DNA of 64,000 nucleotides from Tenacibaculum jejuense (GTDB taxonomy: Bacteria > Bacteroidota > Bacteroidia > Flavobacteriales > Flavobacteriaceae). Positions 24,962 to 33,961 of this stretch are shown here, piece after piece (position 1 is the stretch's first letter; every line of letters begins with the position of its first letter). The notes under the pieces were generated by a model. That model did not search any database and was not told the DNA's origin. It saw only the letters and a list, made by a program, of their open reading frames with translations. The DNA is taken from NCBI RefSeq assembly GCF_900198195.1, contig NZ_LT899436.1, forward strand, positions 2,695,001-2,759,000, read 5' to 3'. The position numbers and the translations under genes were made by a program.

Positions 24962-27283
24962 ATGAAAGTTTGTATCGCTGAGAAACCTAGTGTGGCAAGA
25001 GAAATCGCTAACATTTTGGGAGCCAACACCAAACATGATGGATATTTTGAAGGAAACGGTTATGCCGTTACCTATACTTTTGGCCATTTGTGTACACTTT
25101 TAGAACCAAAAGACTACAAACCTCACTGGAAAAGCTGGGATTTGAACAATTTACCCATGCTTCCAGAGAAATTTGGAACCAAAGTTACAGCTGACTCTGG
25201 AATCCAAAAACAATTCAATATTGTAAAGTCATTATTCCAAAAAGCCGATGTGGTTATCAACTGTGGGGATGCCGGACAAGAAGGAGAATTAATACAACGT
25301 TGGGTAATTAATCAAGCTGATTACAAAGGAAAAGTACAACGTTTGTGGATTTCCTCATTAACTGAAGAAGCTATAAAAGACGGATTTAGTAATCTTAAAG
25401 AAGAAGAAGATTACAATAATTTATACTACGCTGGTTATTCTAGAGCAATTGGAGATTGGTTATTAGGTTTAAACGCTACACGTTTATATACTGTAAAATT
25501 TGGTGGTTACAAACAGGTACTTTCTATTGGTAGAGTTCAAACACCAACACTAGCGATGTTAGTAAATCGTTATTTAGAAATCCAAAATTTTAAACCTCAA
25601 CCTTACTGGGAACTACAAACTACCTATAGAAATACACTTTTTAATTGTGAAGAAGGTCGTTTTCTAAAAAAAGAAGATGGACAAAAATTCGCAGATAAAG
25701 TAAAAGAATCTGACTTTGAAATTGTTTCTGTGAAAAAGAAAAAAGGAAAAGATTATGCTCCTAAACTTTTTGATTTAACAGGATTACAAGTATACTGCAA
25801 CAATAAATTTGGATTTTCTGCTGATGAAACCTTAAAAATTGTTCAAAAATTATATGAAATGAAAGTAGTTACTTATCCAAGAGTTGATACTACTTTCTTA
25901 CCAAATGATATATACCCTAAAGTTGCTGGTATTCTTAAAAACTTAACTAATTATGCTGAAATAGCTCAGCCTTTATTAGGTAAGAAAATTAAGAAATCGT
26001 CTCGTGTTTTTAATGATAAAAAAGTCACCGATCACCACGCTATAATTCCTACTGGAGTTCAAACGAATTTACAATACAATCAACAACAAGTTTATGATAT
26101 CATTGTTCGTCGTTTTATAGCTGTTTTTTATCCTGATAGTGATATTGCAAATACAGCCGTTATTGGTAAAGCTGATGATGTATCTTTTAAAACTACTGGA
26201 AAAGAGATTTTAACTAAAGGATGGCGAGTAGTTTTTGAATACAATGAAGAACCTAAAAAAGTAACTTCAGACCAAAGTTTACTTCCTAATTTTGAAGAAG
26301 GAGAAAAAGGTCCGCATGAACCAAGTTTCTTAGAAAAAGAAACAAAGCCTCCAAGAAATTATACAGAAGCAAGTTTGTTACGTGCTATGGAAACTGCAGG
26401 TAAACAAGTAGATGATGATGAAATGCGAGAGCTAATGAAGGAAAACGGAATTGGTCGTCCATCTACACGTGCAAGTATTATAGAAACACTTTTTAAACGT
26501 AAATATATTGAACGTCAGAAAAAATTAATTCTACCAACTAAAACAGGTATAGATTTAATCCAACTAATTGACAATGAACTTTTAAAATCTGCTGAACTTA
26601 CTGGACTTTGGGAAAAACGTTTAAAGGAAATTGAACGCGGAGATTATCATGCAAGTACTTTCATTAAACAAATGAAACAAATGGTAGATCAATTGGTTTA
26701 TGAGGTTCGATCTAGTAAAAAAACGGTTCGCCTTTCCGCAGAAAATAATACAGAAGATTCGACTGCAAAAAAAACGAAAAAGAAAACAACGAGTAAAAAG
26801 ACAGTAGTTGGAAAAGAGTGTCCGAAATGTAAAAAAGGAAACTTACTAAAAGGTAGTACTGCTTACGGATGCTCGAATTATAAAAACGGTTGTGATTTTA
26901 AACTTCCCTTCTCTTTCTTAGAGAAAAAGATTTCTGAAAGTCAATTAATTCGATTACTTGACAAAGGATGTACTACTAATTTAAAAGGTTGGAAAACTGA
27001 ACAAGGAAAAGTAGAAGGTTTAGTTCGCTTTGATGAGCATTTTAATTTAAAGTTAGAACCTAAACAAGGAGGTGCGGAAAAAACTAAAGCCATTCCTGAT
27101 AAAATTACCTGTCCAAAATGTAAAAAAGGGACTATTTTAAAAGGTAAATCTGCTTATGGATGCTCAGAGTATAGTAATGGTTGTACTTATGTTTTTCCTT
27201 TTGCTAAAATTAAAGAATTAGCTAATGGAAAAGATATTACCAAAGCAATGGTGTATGATTTTTTAACAAAAAAGTTTGAATAA
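24962..27283 (+). CDS. topB: DNA topoisomerase III (type IA)
   Basis: The 773-residue protein has an N-terminal TOPRIM domain (KVCIAEKPSVAREIANILG; INCGDAGQEGELIQRW). The catalytic Tyr is in VVTYPRVDTTFLP and the topoisomerase signature continues with DHHAIIPTG. ENGIGRPSTRASIIETL is followed by two C-terminal zinc-ribbon-like repeats, CPKCKKGNLLKGSTAYGCS and CPKCKKGTILKGKSAYGCS. It relaxes negative supercoils and decatenates DNA. The context here is chromosomal, with no mobile-element genes nearby. Confidence 0.95.
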   Translation: MKVCIAEKPSVAREIANILGANTKHDGYFEGNGYAVTYTFGHLCTLLEPKDYKPHWKSWDLNNLPMLPEKFGTKVTADSGIQKQFNIVKSLFQKADVVINCGDAGQEGELIQRWVINQADYKGKVQRLWISSLTEEAIKDGFSNLKEEEDYNNLYYAGYSRAIGDWLLGLNATRLYTVKFGGYKQVLSIGRVQTPTLAMLVNRYLEIQNFKPQPYWELQTTYRNTLFNCEEGRFLKKEDGQKFADKVKESDFEIVSVKKKKGKDYAPKLFDLTGLQVYCNNKFGFSADETLKIVQKLYEMKVVTYPRVDTTFLPNDIYPKVAGILKNLTNYAEIAQPLLGKKIKKSSRVFNDKKVTDHHAIIPTGVQTNLQYNQQQVYDIIVRRFIAVFYPDSDIANTAVIGKADDVSFKTTGKEILTKGWRVVFEYNEEPKKVTSDQSLLPNFEEGEKGPHEPSFLEKETKPPRNYTEASLLRAMETAGKQVDDDEMRELMKENGIGRPSTRASIIETLFKRKYIERQKKLILPTKTGIDLIQLIDNELLKSAELTGLWEKRLKEIERGDYHASTFIKQMKQMVDQLVYEVRSSKKTVRLSAENNTEDSTAKKTKKKTTSKKTVVGKECPKCKKGNLLKGSTAYGCSNYKNGCDFKLPFSFLEKKISESQLIRLLDKGCTTNLKGWKTEQGKVEGLVRFDEHFNLKLEPKQGGAEKTKAIPDKITCPKCKKGTILKGKSAYGCSEYSNGCTYVFPFAKIKELANGKDITKAMVYDFLTKKFE

Positions 27284-27377
27284 TTGAGTAAAACCAAAGC
27301 CATTCGCATAAACAATCAATATGAATTAAATAATTTATTTAGGGGGAAGGAAATAAACTTTGGTTTTTTAATTAAAC

Positions 27378-27413
27378 ACAAATCCTAAAAATCACATAGG
27401 ATTTGTATTTTTT
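27378..27413 (+). terminator. Intrinsic terminator downstream of topB (duplicate of the one at 28192)
   Basis: ACAAATCCT (27378-27386) pairs with AGGATTTGT (27398-27406), followed by ATTTTTTT. The arms are identical to those at 28192-28220, and the loop differs. Confidence 0.8.
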
Positions 27414-27494
27414 TATCCACTCTAAAGATTTCTCTGTTAAATCTTGAATTCTTTCATAATCATACTCTCCTTCAAGTTTTTTAAAAATTAATTT
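27398..27494 (-). pseudogene. Duplicated 3' end of the KDPG aldolase gene
   Basis: About 97 bases match 28212-28310, the last 32 or so codons of the kdgA gene, on the same strand with only a few differences (for example atttctctg versus atttttctg, and one indel near ctccttcaag). No start region remains. With the intact copy it brackets the thioredoxin-like gene at 27594-28178. The rest of the 27284-27593 gap shows no coding frame. Confidence 0.8.
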
Positions 27495-27593
27495 ATAATA
27501 TTTTCTTTATTGAATATTGAGATTTCTATTTCACTAAACATTAGTCTTTTATTTTTAATTTTATATTTTGATAAAAATTATTAAAATATACCT

Positions 27594-28178
27594 ATGAAAA
27601 AAATATTTATTGTAACTTTTCTATTATTCGTAAATCTAGTTTTTTCTCAAGCCATTAAAAGCGAAAATCTAGTTGGAAAACCTTTTGGTAATTATACTTT
27701 TGAAACATTAAACGGAGATACTCTTTCTATAAATAACGTAGTAAAGAATAAACCTAGAATAATGATAGTTTCAGCTTCTTGGTGTGCTCCTTGCCAAGCT
27801 CAAACTTTAGCAGTAAATGAATTAGTAGACAAATATTACTCTAAAGTAGACTTCTTTACTTTATTATGGGATTTAAAAAGAGATGTTGTTGAAATGAAGG
27901 ATAAATACAACGATAAAATCACATTAATTCCATCAAAGATTCAAGAAGAAAACATTGCTTGCATTTCAATTTCTGGATTTAAACACTGTGCAGGTTTTCC
28001 AACAATATATGCAATCGATGAAAATAATATTATCCAAGCAGTTAAAACTGGTGCTTCTATGGAAATAACAACCACTCATGAGGGTAAGACTTATAAAGTA
28101 TCTGCTGAAGAAGCCCATGAAAATAATTTAGACAGTTTAGAAGAAATTATATTGAATTTACTAAAAGCTAAAGACTAA
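27594..28178 (+). CDS. Secreted thioredoxin-family protein (TlpA/AhpC-TSA-like)
   Basis: The 194-residue protein has a signal peptide MKKIFIVTFLLFVNLVFSQ, then KPFGNYTFETLNGDTLSINN and the thioredoxin active site SASWCAPCQAQ with a CxxC. CAGFPTIYAID contains the cis-Pro. The predicted location is periplasmic or membrane-anchored. The extra Cys pair (IACISISGFKHCAGF) is unusual. It is isolated between topB and the alginate genes and bracketed by duplicated kdgA 3' ends, which suggests it was inserted here. Confidence 0.82.
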   Translation: MKKIFIVTFLLFVNLVFSQAIKSENLVGKPFGNYTFETLNGDTLSINNVVKNKPRIMIVSASWCAPCQAQTLAVNELVDKYYSKVDFFTLLWDLKRDVVEMKDKYNDKITLIPSKIQEENIACISISGFKHCAGFPTIYAIDENNIIQAVKTGASMEITTTHEGKTYKVSAEEAHENNLDSLEEIILNLLKAKD

Positions 28179-28191
28179 GAATAAAAATTAT

Positions 28192-28227
28192 ACAAATCCT
28201 AATTTAAAATCAGGATTTGTATTTTTT
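28192..28227. terminator. Terminator at the 3' ends of the thioredoxin-like gene and kdgA
   Basis: ACAAATCCT (28192-28200) pairs with AGGATTTGT (28212-28220) and is followed by ATTTTTTT on the plus strand. It overlaps the kdgA stop codon. Confidence 0.8.
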
Positions 28228-28878
28228 TATCCACTCTAAAGATTTTTCTGTTAAATCTTGAATTCTTTCATAATCATACTCTCCTTCAGAGTTTTTTAAA
28301 ATTAATTTAGATCCCATACCTAAACAAACTGCTCCAGCCTCAATCCATGATTTTATACTCTCTTCATTTGGTGAAACTCCACCAGTTGGCATAATACTTG
28401 TCCATGGACTTGGTCCTTTGACTGCTTTAATAAACTCTGGTCCGTAAACACTTCCCGGAAATAACTTTACCACTTCACATCCAAAAGCTTCTGCTTTTGA
28501 AATTTCAGTTAAAGATCCGCATCCTGGAGACCATAAAACTTTTTTCTTATTACATGTAATAGCTATTTCTTCTTGAAAAGCAGGAGTTACTACAAAATTT
28601 GCTCCTAATTGCATAAAAAGAGAAGCCTCAGCGGCACTGGTTAAAGAACCTACTCCTAAAATCATATCATGATACTGAGTATTACAATATTTAGAGAGTT
28701 TACCAAAAACTTCATGAGAAAAATCTCCTCGCGCAGTAAATTCTAGTAATCGAGCACCACCTTTGTATAATGCGTCTACTATTTTTTTACATACTTCTAT
28801 ATCTTCATGATAAAAAAGAGGAACTAATCCTGTTCTATCCATTGCTATAATCACTTGTATACGTGAAAATTTAGCCAT
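28210..28878 (-). CDS. kdgA: 2-dehydro-3-deoxy-phosphogluconate (KDPG) aldolase
   Basis: The 222-residue class I aldolase has EFTARGDFSHEVF, ILGVGSLTSAAEASLFMQLGANFVVTPAF, KLFPGSVYGPEFIKAVKGPSPW with the Schiff-base Lys region, and MPTGGVSPNEESI. It splits KDPG to pyruvate and glyceraldehyde-3-phosphate, the last step of monouronate catabolism. It is the last gene of the MFS-SDR-kdgK-kdgA run, 15 bases after kdgK. Its 3' end has a truncated duplicate at 27398-27494. Confidence 0.93.
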   Translation of the reverse strand: MAKFSRIQVIIAMDRTGLVPLFYHEDIEVCKKIVDALYKGGARLLEFTARGDFSHEVFGKLSKYCNTQYHDMILGVGSLTSAAEASLFMQLGANFVVTPAFQEEIAITCNKKKVLWSPGCGSLTEISKAEAFGCEVVKLFPGSVYGPEFIKAVKGPSPWTSIMPTGGVSPNEESIKSWIEAGAVCLGMGSKLILKNSEGEYDYERIQDLTEKSLEWIKKYKS

Positions 28879-28893
28879 AATCTATTGTTTAAA

Positions 28894-29916
28894 TCATCTT
28901 GAAACTTTACCAGATGTATTTCCATCTACCATCTGTAAAACTTCTTCTTTAGTTGTTAAATTAAAATCTCCAGAAATTGTATGCTTTAAGCAACATGCAG
29001 CTACTGCAAAATTCAATGTTTTTTGTAAATCAAATTCAGGATTTATTAACCCGTATAACAAACCTCCCATAAAAGCATCACCACTTCCTACTCTATCTAC
29101 TACAGGTGTAACATCTCTAGTTTGAGCTTTTAAAATTTTAGATTTATCATATAAAATTCCTCCAATTTTTTGATGTGATGCACTTACAGAATAACGTAAA
29201 GTTGTTGCCATTACATCTAAATTAGGACAATTTTCTACTATAATATCATATAGTTTAGATAAAGATTCTAAATCCTCATAATTAGGTGTTACTTTTGACT
29301 TACCCAGCATAAAAAGTGCAGTATCGATGTCTCCTAATATGATGTTACTGTACTTTAATAACTCTGGCATGATATCTTTAGGATCTTTACCATATTTCCA
29401 CAACTTAGATCTATAATTTAAATCTGAAGAAATAATAATACCTTTTTCGTGAGCTGTTTTAACTGCTCTTAAGCATTCTGCTGCTGCATTTTGAGAAATC
29501 GCTGGAGTTACACCACTCCAGTGAAAATGAGTTGCGTCTTTTAATGCAGTATCCCAATTTATTTGACCTTCTTTAATATTAGCAATCGCACTATCTTCTC
29601 TATCGTAAATTACTTTACTGCCACGAGTTCCTGCTCCAGTTTCTAAAAAATAAATACCTATTCTTTTTCCATCTAAAACAATATGATTCGCACCTACATT
29701 ACGTTGTCTTATCTTTTCTATTGCGCATTGCCCAATATCATTATTAGGCAAACAAGTAATAAAATCTGAAGTAACACCATAATTTGCCAAAGACACAGCT
29801 ACATTGAATTCTCCACCTCCATAGGTTACATCAAAGAAATTTGCTTGAGAAAAGCGAAGATGTCTTTCTGTAGCCAATCGCATTAAAATTTCACCAAAAG
29901 CAACAACTTTACTCAT
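28894..29916 (-). CDS. kdgK: 2-keto-3-deoxygluconate kinase (PfkB family)
   Basis: The 340-residue PfkB-type sugar kinase begins VVAFGEILMRLATERHLRF and has the N-terminal signature GGGEFNVAVSLANYG and the C-terminal ATP/anion-hole motif DRVGSGDAFMGGLLYG. It phosphorylates KDG to KDPG. Neighbours on the same strand are the KDPG aldolase and an SDR reductase, so the complete DEH to KDG to KDPG to pyruvate pathway is encoded here. Confidence 0.92.
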   Translation of the reverse strand: MSKVVAFGEILMRLATERHLRFSQANFFDVTYGGGEFNVAVSLANYGVTSDFITCLPNNDIGQCAIEKIRQRNVGANHIVLDGKRIGIYFLETGAGTRGSKVIYDREDSAIANIKEGQINWDTALKDATHFHWSGVTPAISQNAAAECLRAVKTAHEKGIIISSDLNYRSKLWKYGKDPKDIMPELLKYSNIILGDIDTALFMLGKSKVTPNYEDLESLSKLYDIIVENCPNLDVMATTLRYSVSASHQKIGGILYDKSKILKAQTRDVTPVVDRVGSGDAFMGGLLYGLINPEFDLQKTLNFAVAACCLKHTISGDFNLTTKEEVLQMVDGNTSGKVSR

Positions 29917-29952
29917 TTCTTAAAATATTTTTATAATCAAATAATGATTTAA

Positions 29953-30705
29953 TTAAATACCTAGAGCTTGTCCTCCTCCAATTTGTATTGTCTCTGCGGT
30001 GATGAATGCAGCATCTTTACTTGCTAAAAAAGAAACTACACCTGCTACGTCTTCTGGCTGCCCTAATCTACCTAACATAATATTTTTAGCCCATGAAGCA
30101 AATACTTCTGGCTTTGTAGATTTAATTTGTTTGTGAAAATCTGTATCAATAGTTCCAGGAGAAACAGCATTTGATCTAATTCCGTATTCCGCTAAATCTT
30201 TCGCTAATGCTCTAGTTAAAGTATGAACTGCAGCCTTTGAAGTTCCATAAATACCAGCTCCAGGACCACCTGCATTCCAACCTGCATTTGATGTGTAGTT
30301 TATAATTGATGGATTATCACTTTTTTTCAAATAAGGAATTGCTGCTCTTGAAGCGAAAAAAGCCGAGTCTAAATTTAAAGCCATTACAAAACGATAAAAA
30401 TCAGTTGTCATTTCTTCAAAACGTTGACGACCTCCTAAACCACCTGCATTATTTACAAGTGTGTCTATTTTTCCATACTTCTCTCCTATTTTGGTGATAT
30501 TTTCTGTAACTGCTTCTTCTTTGGTGACATCAAAACCATAATATTCTGCTGTTATACCTTCAGCTGTTAATTCTTCAACTCTTTTTGCGCCCATATCATC
30601 TTCAATGCCATTCAAAATGACAGTATATCCATCTAATCCTAACCTTTTTGCAACAGCAAAACCTATTCCTCCTGTTGCTCCTGTAATTACAGCTATTTTG
30701 CTCAT
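29953..30705 (-). CDS. SDR-family oxidoreductase, probable DEH reductase of alginate catabolism
   Basis: The 250-residue classical SDR has the cofactor site TGATGGIGFAVAKRL, NNAGG, the catalytic Ser region INYTSNAGWN, the catalytic motif YGTSKAAVHTL (YxxxK) and the SPGTIDTDF segment. In alginate loci the enzyme at this position reduces 4-deoxy-L-erythro-5-hexoseulose uronate (DEH) to 2-keto-3-deoxygluconate. The substrate is inferred from context, since SDR sequence alone does not decide it. Confidence 0.85.
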   Translation of the reverse strand: MSKIAVITGATGGIGFAVAKRLGLDGYTVILNGIEDDMGAKRVEELTAEGITAEYYGFDVTKEEAVTENITKIGEKYGKIDTLVNNAGGLGGRQRFEEMTTDFYRFVMALNLDSAFFASRAAIPYLKKSDNPSIINYTSNAGWNAGGPGAGIYGTSKAAVHTLTRALAKDLAEYGIRSNAVSPGTIDTDFHKQIKSTKPEVFASWAKNIMLGRLGQPEDVAGVVSFLASKDAAFITAETIQIGGGQALGI

Positions 30706-30748
30706 TTTAATTTTTGTTTTTTTTGTTAATTGTTTCTTATTTATATTT

Positions 30749-32050
30749 CTAGTTTTTCGCTTGAAGACGTTCTATTTTTGGACATAAAATCCATACACTT
30801 GCTAAAGCTATTGTTGCTAAAATTGCTCCAATGACAAATACTGGTGTGTAATTTCCTCCTTTAGTTAACCATGGTACAAAGAATGTTAACCCTGCCGCAG
30901 CTAATTTTGCTGCCATACCTGAATATCCGGAAAGTGTTCCTACTGTTTTTCCACTAAATAAATCACTTGGTAAAGTTTGTATGTTCCCAATTGCAGTTTG
31001 AAATCCAAATAGAATTATTGCCATAATTAGTACAGCTGTAGTTGGTCCGCCTGGATTAGCTAGTGCTAATAACGCAGGTAGCATAATTAAACATCCTAAA
31101 GTAATGACCATCTTTCTTGTTTTATCAATACTCCAACCTACTTTTAATCTATTGTGAGCTAATAAACCACCAAACCAAGCTCCTACTGCTGCTCCTAAAT
31201 AAGGTACCCAACCATAAAGTCCAATTCCTTTTACATCCATTCCATAAACTTCAAATAAATAAATAGGAATCCACGATACAAATAGCCACCATATTGGATC
31301 GATTGCTGCTGAAGAAATGATTACTCCCCAACTTTGTTTGTGAGCTAATAATTTTGAAGTATTTGGATTATATTCTTCCGCTGTAGATTCACTTGAGGCT
31401 TTCGTACTTTCATTTTGACCTTTCAAAATATAATTTCTTTCCTCTTCTGTTATCCAAGGATGTTTTTTTGGTGGAGCTTTTACCATTATAATCCATGGAA
31501 TTAACCATAATAGTCCAAGAGAACCCACCAAAATAAAGATGGTTTGCCAGCTGAAATGAACAGCTAAGTATGCAATTAAAGGAATTGCAATTGTACCACC
31601 TATGGCTGCTCCTGAATTAAACAATCCTTGTGCGAAGGCCCTTTCTTTTGTAGGAAACCATTCTGCATTACCTTTTGATGCTCCTGGCCAATTTCCTGCT
31701 TCAGAAATACCTAAGATCGATCTGAATAATGCAAAACTTGCAAACGAATTTGCTAAAGCGTGTAAAGCTGTAGCTATAGACCAAACTCCTATAGAAAGAA
31801 TAAAACCTAATCGTGTTCCAATCCAATCAAAAATTTTCCCGAAAATAGCTTGTCCAAATGCATAAGAAAACATGAACACTATGGTTATCCAAGAATAAAT
31901 CTCTTTTCTTTGATCTGCGTTCTTATCAGGATACAATTCTTCTGCAATGTCTGGCCATAAAACAATTAATGTTTGTCTATCTATATAGTTGATAATAGCT
32001 GCCAATGCAATTAAACCTATTACCCACCATCTAAGTCCTTTGATTTTCAT
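30749..32050 (-). CDS. MFS transporter, hexuronate (ExuT)-like
   Basis: The 433-residue membrane protein has about 12 hydrophobic segments. WWVIGLIALAAIINYIDRQTL followed by SWITIVFMFSYAFGQAIFGKIFDWIGTR is typical of the anion:cation symporter/ExuT branch of MFS. It probably carries the unsaturated uronate monomer (DEH) or short uronates across the inner membrane. It starts the catabolic run MFS-SDR-kdgK-kdgA; the 174-base gap upstream (32051-32224) contains no convincing operator dyad. Confidence 0.9.
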   Translation of the reverse strand: MKIKGLRWWVIGLIALAAIINYIDRQTLIVLWPDIAEELYPDKNADQRKEIYSWITIVFMFSYAFGQAIFGKIFDWIGTRLGFILSIGVWSIATALHALANSFASFALFRSILGISEAGNWPGASKGNAEWFPTKERAFAQGLFNSGAAIGGTIAIPLIAYLAVHFSWQTIFILVGSLGLLWLIPWIIMVKAPPKKHPWITEEERNYILKGQNESTKASSESTAEEYNPNTSKLLAHKQSWGVIISSAAIDPIWWLFVSWIPIYLFEVYGMDVKGIGLYGWVPYLGAAVGAWFGGLLAHNRLKVGWSIDKTRKMVITLGCLIMLPALLALANPGGPTTAVLIMAIILFGFQTAIGNIQTLPSDLFSGKTVGTLSGYSGMAAKLAAAGLTFFVPWLTKGGNYTPVFVIGAILATIALASVWILCPKIERLQAKN

Positions 32051-32224
32051 TTTTACTTTAGTTTACAACGTATTTGGTCTGGGCTCATAAAACTGGCTTT
32101 ATGAACCTTATTGATTTTTCTAATATATCTGTCAGAATTTCAGTTGTTTGAAATTATCTAACTAATACTCTATATGTAATTTGTTTGTTTTCGCTTAATT
32201 AAAAAGCTGTTTTTGAGTTTTGAT

Positions 32225-32938
32225 TTATATTTCTTTGTCTGAATTATAACAATACTGATATAACACGCTAAAATGATCTTTCATTTTTTGTTTTGCTAAC
32301 TGGGGATTTTGATCTTTTATCGCTTCATATATATCGTAATGTTCTTGTATACCTTTTTGCGCCAAGTTTTTATCACATACATGATATTTTTCAAAATTGG
32401 TTATGATACCTGGCGTAATCATTAACATGAAAGTATTTATTGTACTATTACCACTTGCTTTTGCTATTGCCAAATGAAATAATAAGTCTTCTTGAACAGC
32501 ATCTTCACCTTTATTTACCTTTTCTGTATACGCTTCTAAAGTTTGAGCCATGGCTTGTAAATCTTCATCAGTACGTCTTAATGCTGCTAGCCTTGCAGTT
32601 TTAAGTTCTAATAAAATTCTGGTTTCAACCAAAGATTTAAAACTTGGATCTTCTAACCCTAGAATATCTTCAATCATACCATTAAGGGCAATTACACCAA
32701 TATTAGCTACGAAAGTCCCGCTTTGAGGAATTGATTTCAACAATCCGTAAAACTCAAGTTTTTGAATGGCTTCTCTTATATTTCCTCTTGAAACACCAAA
32801 CTTTTCAGACAACATTCGTTCTGAAGGAAGCTTATCACCTGGTTCTAAGTTCTTAAAGTTTATCAATTCTCTGATTTGAGAAATAATTTTCTTTTGAACA
32901 TTTTCGCTGTCATTTGTTGTTAAAATATCTAATTTCAT
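32225..32938 (-). CDS. GntR/FadR-family transcriptional regulator of the alginate locus
   Basis: The 237-residue protein has an N-terminal winged helix, LEPGDKLPSERMLSEKFGVSRGNIREAIQKLEFYGLL, followed by an all-helical FCD effector domain (RILLELKTARLAALRR; FHLAIAKASGNSTI; EHYDIYEAIKDQNPQLAKQKMKDH) with His/Asp positions suited to metal and a small acid ligand. It belongs to the uronate-responsive branch by context. A TGGTTAACCA palindrome 17 bases upstream suggests autoregulation, and tandem copies lie at two promoters of the locus. Confidence 0.88.
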   Translation of the reverse strand: MKLDILTTNDSENVQKKIISQIRELINFKNLEPGDKLPSERMLSEKFGVSRGNIREAIQKLEFYGLLKSIPQSGTFVANIGVIALNGMIEDILGLEDPSFKSLVETRILLELKTARLAALRRTDEDLQAMAQTLEAYTEKVNKGEDAVQEDLLFHLAIAKASGNSTINTFMLMITPGIITNFEKYHVCDKNLAQKGIQEHYDIYEAIKDQNPQLAKQKMKDHFSVLYQYCYNSDKEI

Positions 32939-32954
32939 GTACTTTCTATATAAT

Positions 32955-32964
32955 TGGTTAACCA
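32955..32964. promoter_or_regulatory. Predicted GntR operator upstream of its own gene
   Basis: The perfect palindrome TGGTTAACCA lies 17 bases before the gntR ATG. It has the same core as the tandem sites at 39698-39720 and 44799-44821 and resembles known ExuR/UxuR sites (TTGGTATACCAA). Confidence 0.7.
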
Positions 32965-33043
32965 GTTCCGATTTACGAATTTAATAAATTACATCTGTTA
33001 AAGTTTATATTTATCTGCTATTTTTTGAAAAATTAATTGCTAA

Positions 33044-33955
33044 TTAATGTGATACTTCTAACTTGTAAAATCGAACTCGGGCAAATGCATCTTTATCTCT
33101 AGTTTGAAAATAGTTACCTGCTTTAAAATAGTTCTCAAAAATACCCCACCTTTTCATATGAATATTCTCGTATACTTTAAATTCATTATTATTTAAAATT
33201 ACTACCATTTTTCCATCAGATACTTTTACTTCAAGTGTAAATTTTTTAAAACCTACTTTCTGTTTAAATGTATAACCTTCATCATCATCCCAAGCATCTT
33301 TATGCAACAACTCTTTATATGTTGCTGTCTTGTTTTTTAGAATTTTAGTCTTAACTCTTACTTTACCGTTCTTCCAATATATCTTTAAAATTGGAGGAGC
33401 ATTATTATCTTTTTGACCAATCAACTCTTTTTGTTCATTCGTTAATCTTCCATGAATTTGCATAATGATTGTTTTATGATATTCTCCTTTTTCATTTTTA
33501 GAAATCTCATCTATAGCTAATTTCCCTTTCATTCTACCGCCTTGTTTAAAAGTCCAGTTTACATTATTGTCACCTGGCTTCATTTGCTCACGTAATTCGG
33601 AACGAGAATACTTTGTATTTGCTGTAGTTATATTTGGTTCTGCATAAAATACTAAAGCTCCTCTTGCAGAATCGTTATACATATACTTTTTTAATACATC
33701 ATTATTAGCATAATCAAAAATTTCTGGTGGACTTACCTCATAAGGTTTTCCTTTATCATTTCCTTCTGGAATGGTAACTTTCCAATGTGTAAGATCTATT
33801 TTTGGAAGCTTCGCTTTTTTTCTTCTTTTCTTCCTTTTTTTCTCGATCTTATTTTTCTTACCTGAAACGCTACTTTTTTGCGCCACACAGGTAGCGTTTA
33901 CAGATAAGAATATCAATACTAAAAGCTTTACTATGTGCTTTAGAATACTTTTCAT
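33044..33955 (-). CDS. Alginate lyase, polysaccharide lyase family 7
   Basis: The 303-residue exported protein has a PL7 catalytic jelly roll with the three family motifs: YSRSELREQM (catalytic Arg), IIMQIHGR (Gln-Ile-His) and NYFKAGNYFQTR (catalytic Tyr). The QIH motif with Ile indicates activity toward guluronate-containing alginate (known trend). Between the signal peptide and the lyase domain is a very basic linker at residues 33-51, nearly all Lys/Arg. It is last gene of the susC operon, 6 bases after the PKD lipoprotein. Confidence 0.93.
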   Translation of the reverse strand: MKSILKHIVKLLVLIFLSVNATCVAQKSSVSGKKNKIEKKRKKRRKKAKLPKIDLTHWKVTIPEGNDKGKPYEVSPPEIFDYANNDVLKKYMYNDSARGALVFYAEPNITTANTKYSRSELREQMKPGDNNVNWTFKQGGRMKGKLAIDEISKNEKGEYHKTIIMQIHGRLTNEQKELIGQKDNNAPPILKIYWKNGKVRVKTKILKNKTATYKELLHKDAWDDDEGYTFKQKVGFKKFTLEVKVSDGKMVVILNNNEFKVYENIHMKRWGIFENYFKAGNYFQTRDKDAFARVRFYKLEVSH

Positions 33956-33961
33956 TAAACT

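Noticed and set aside
24962-27283. topB as a marker of an integrated conjugative element
   Set aside because: No relaxase, integrase, conjugation gene or attachment-site pair lies around it; this appears to be the chromosomal copy.
27398-27494. Second KDPG aldolase gene
   Set aside because: Only the last third or less of the gene is present, with no start region; it is a duplicated fragment.
32051-32224. Possible GntR operator before the MFS gene (tttggtctggg)
   Set aside because: It is only a half-site. The TGGTnnACCA dyad present at the other promoters is absent, so I did not call it.
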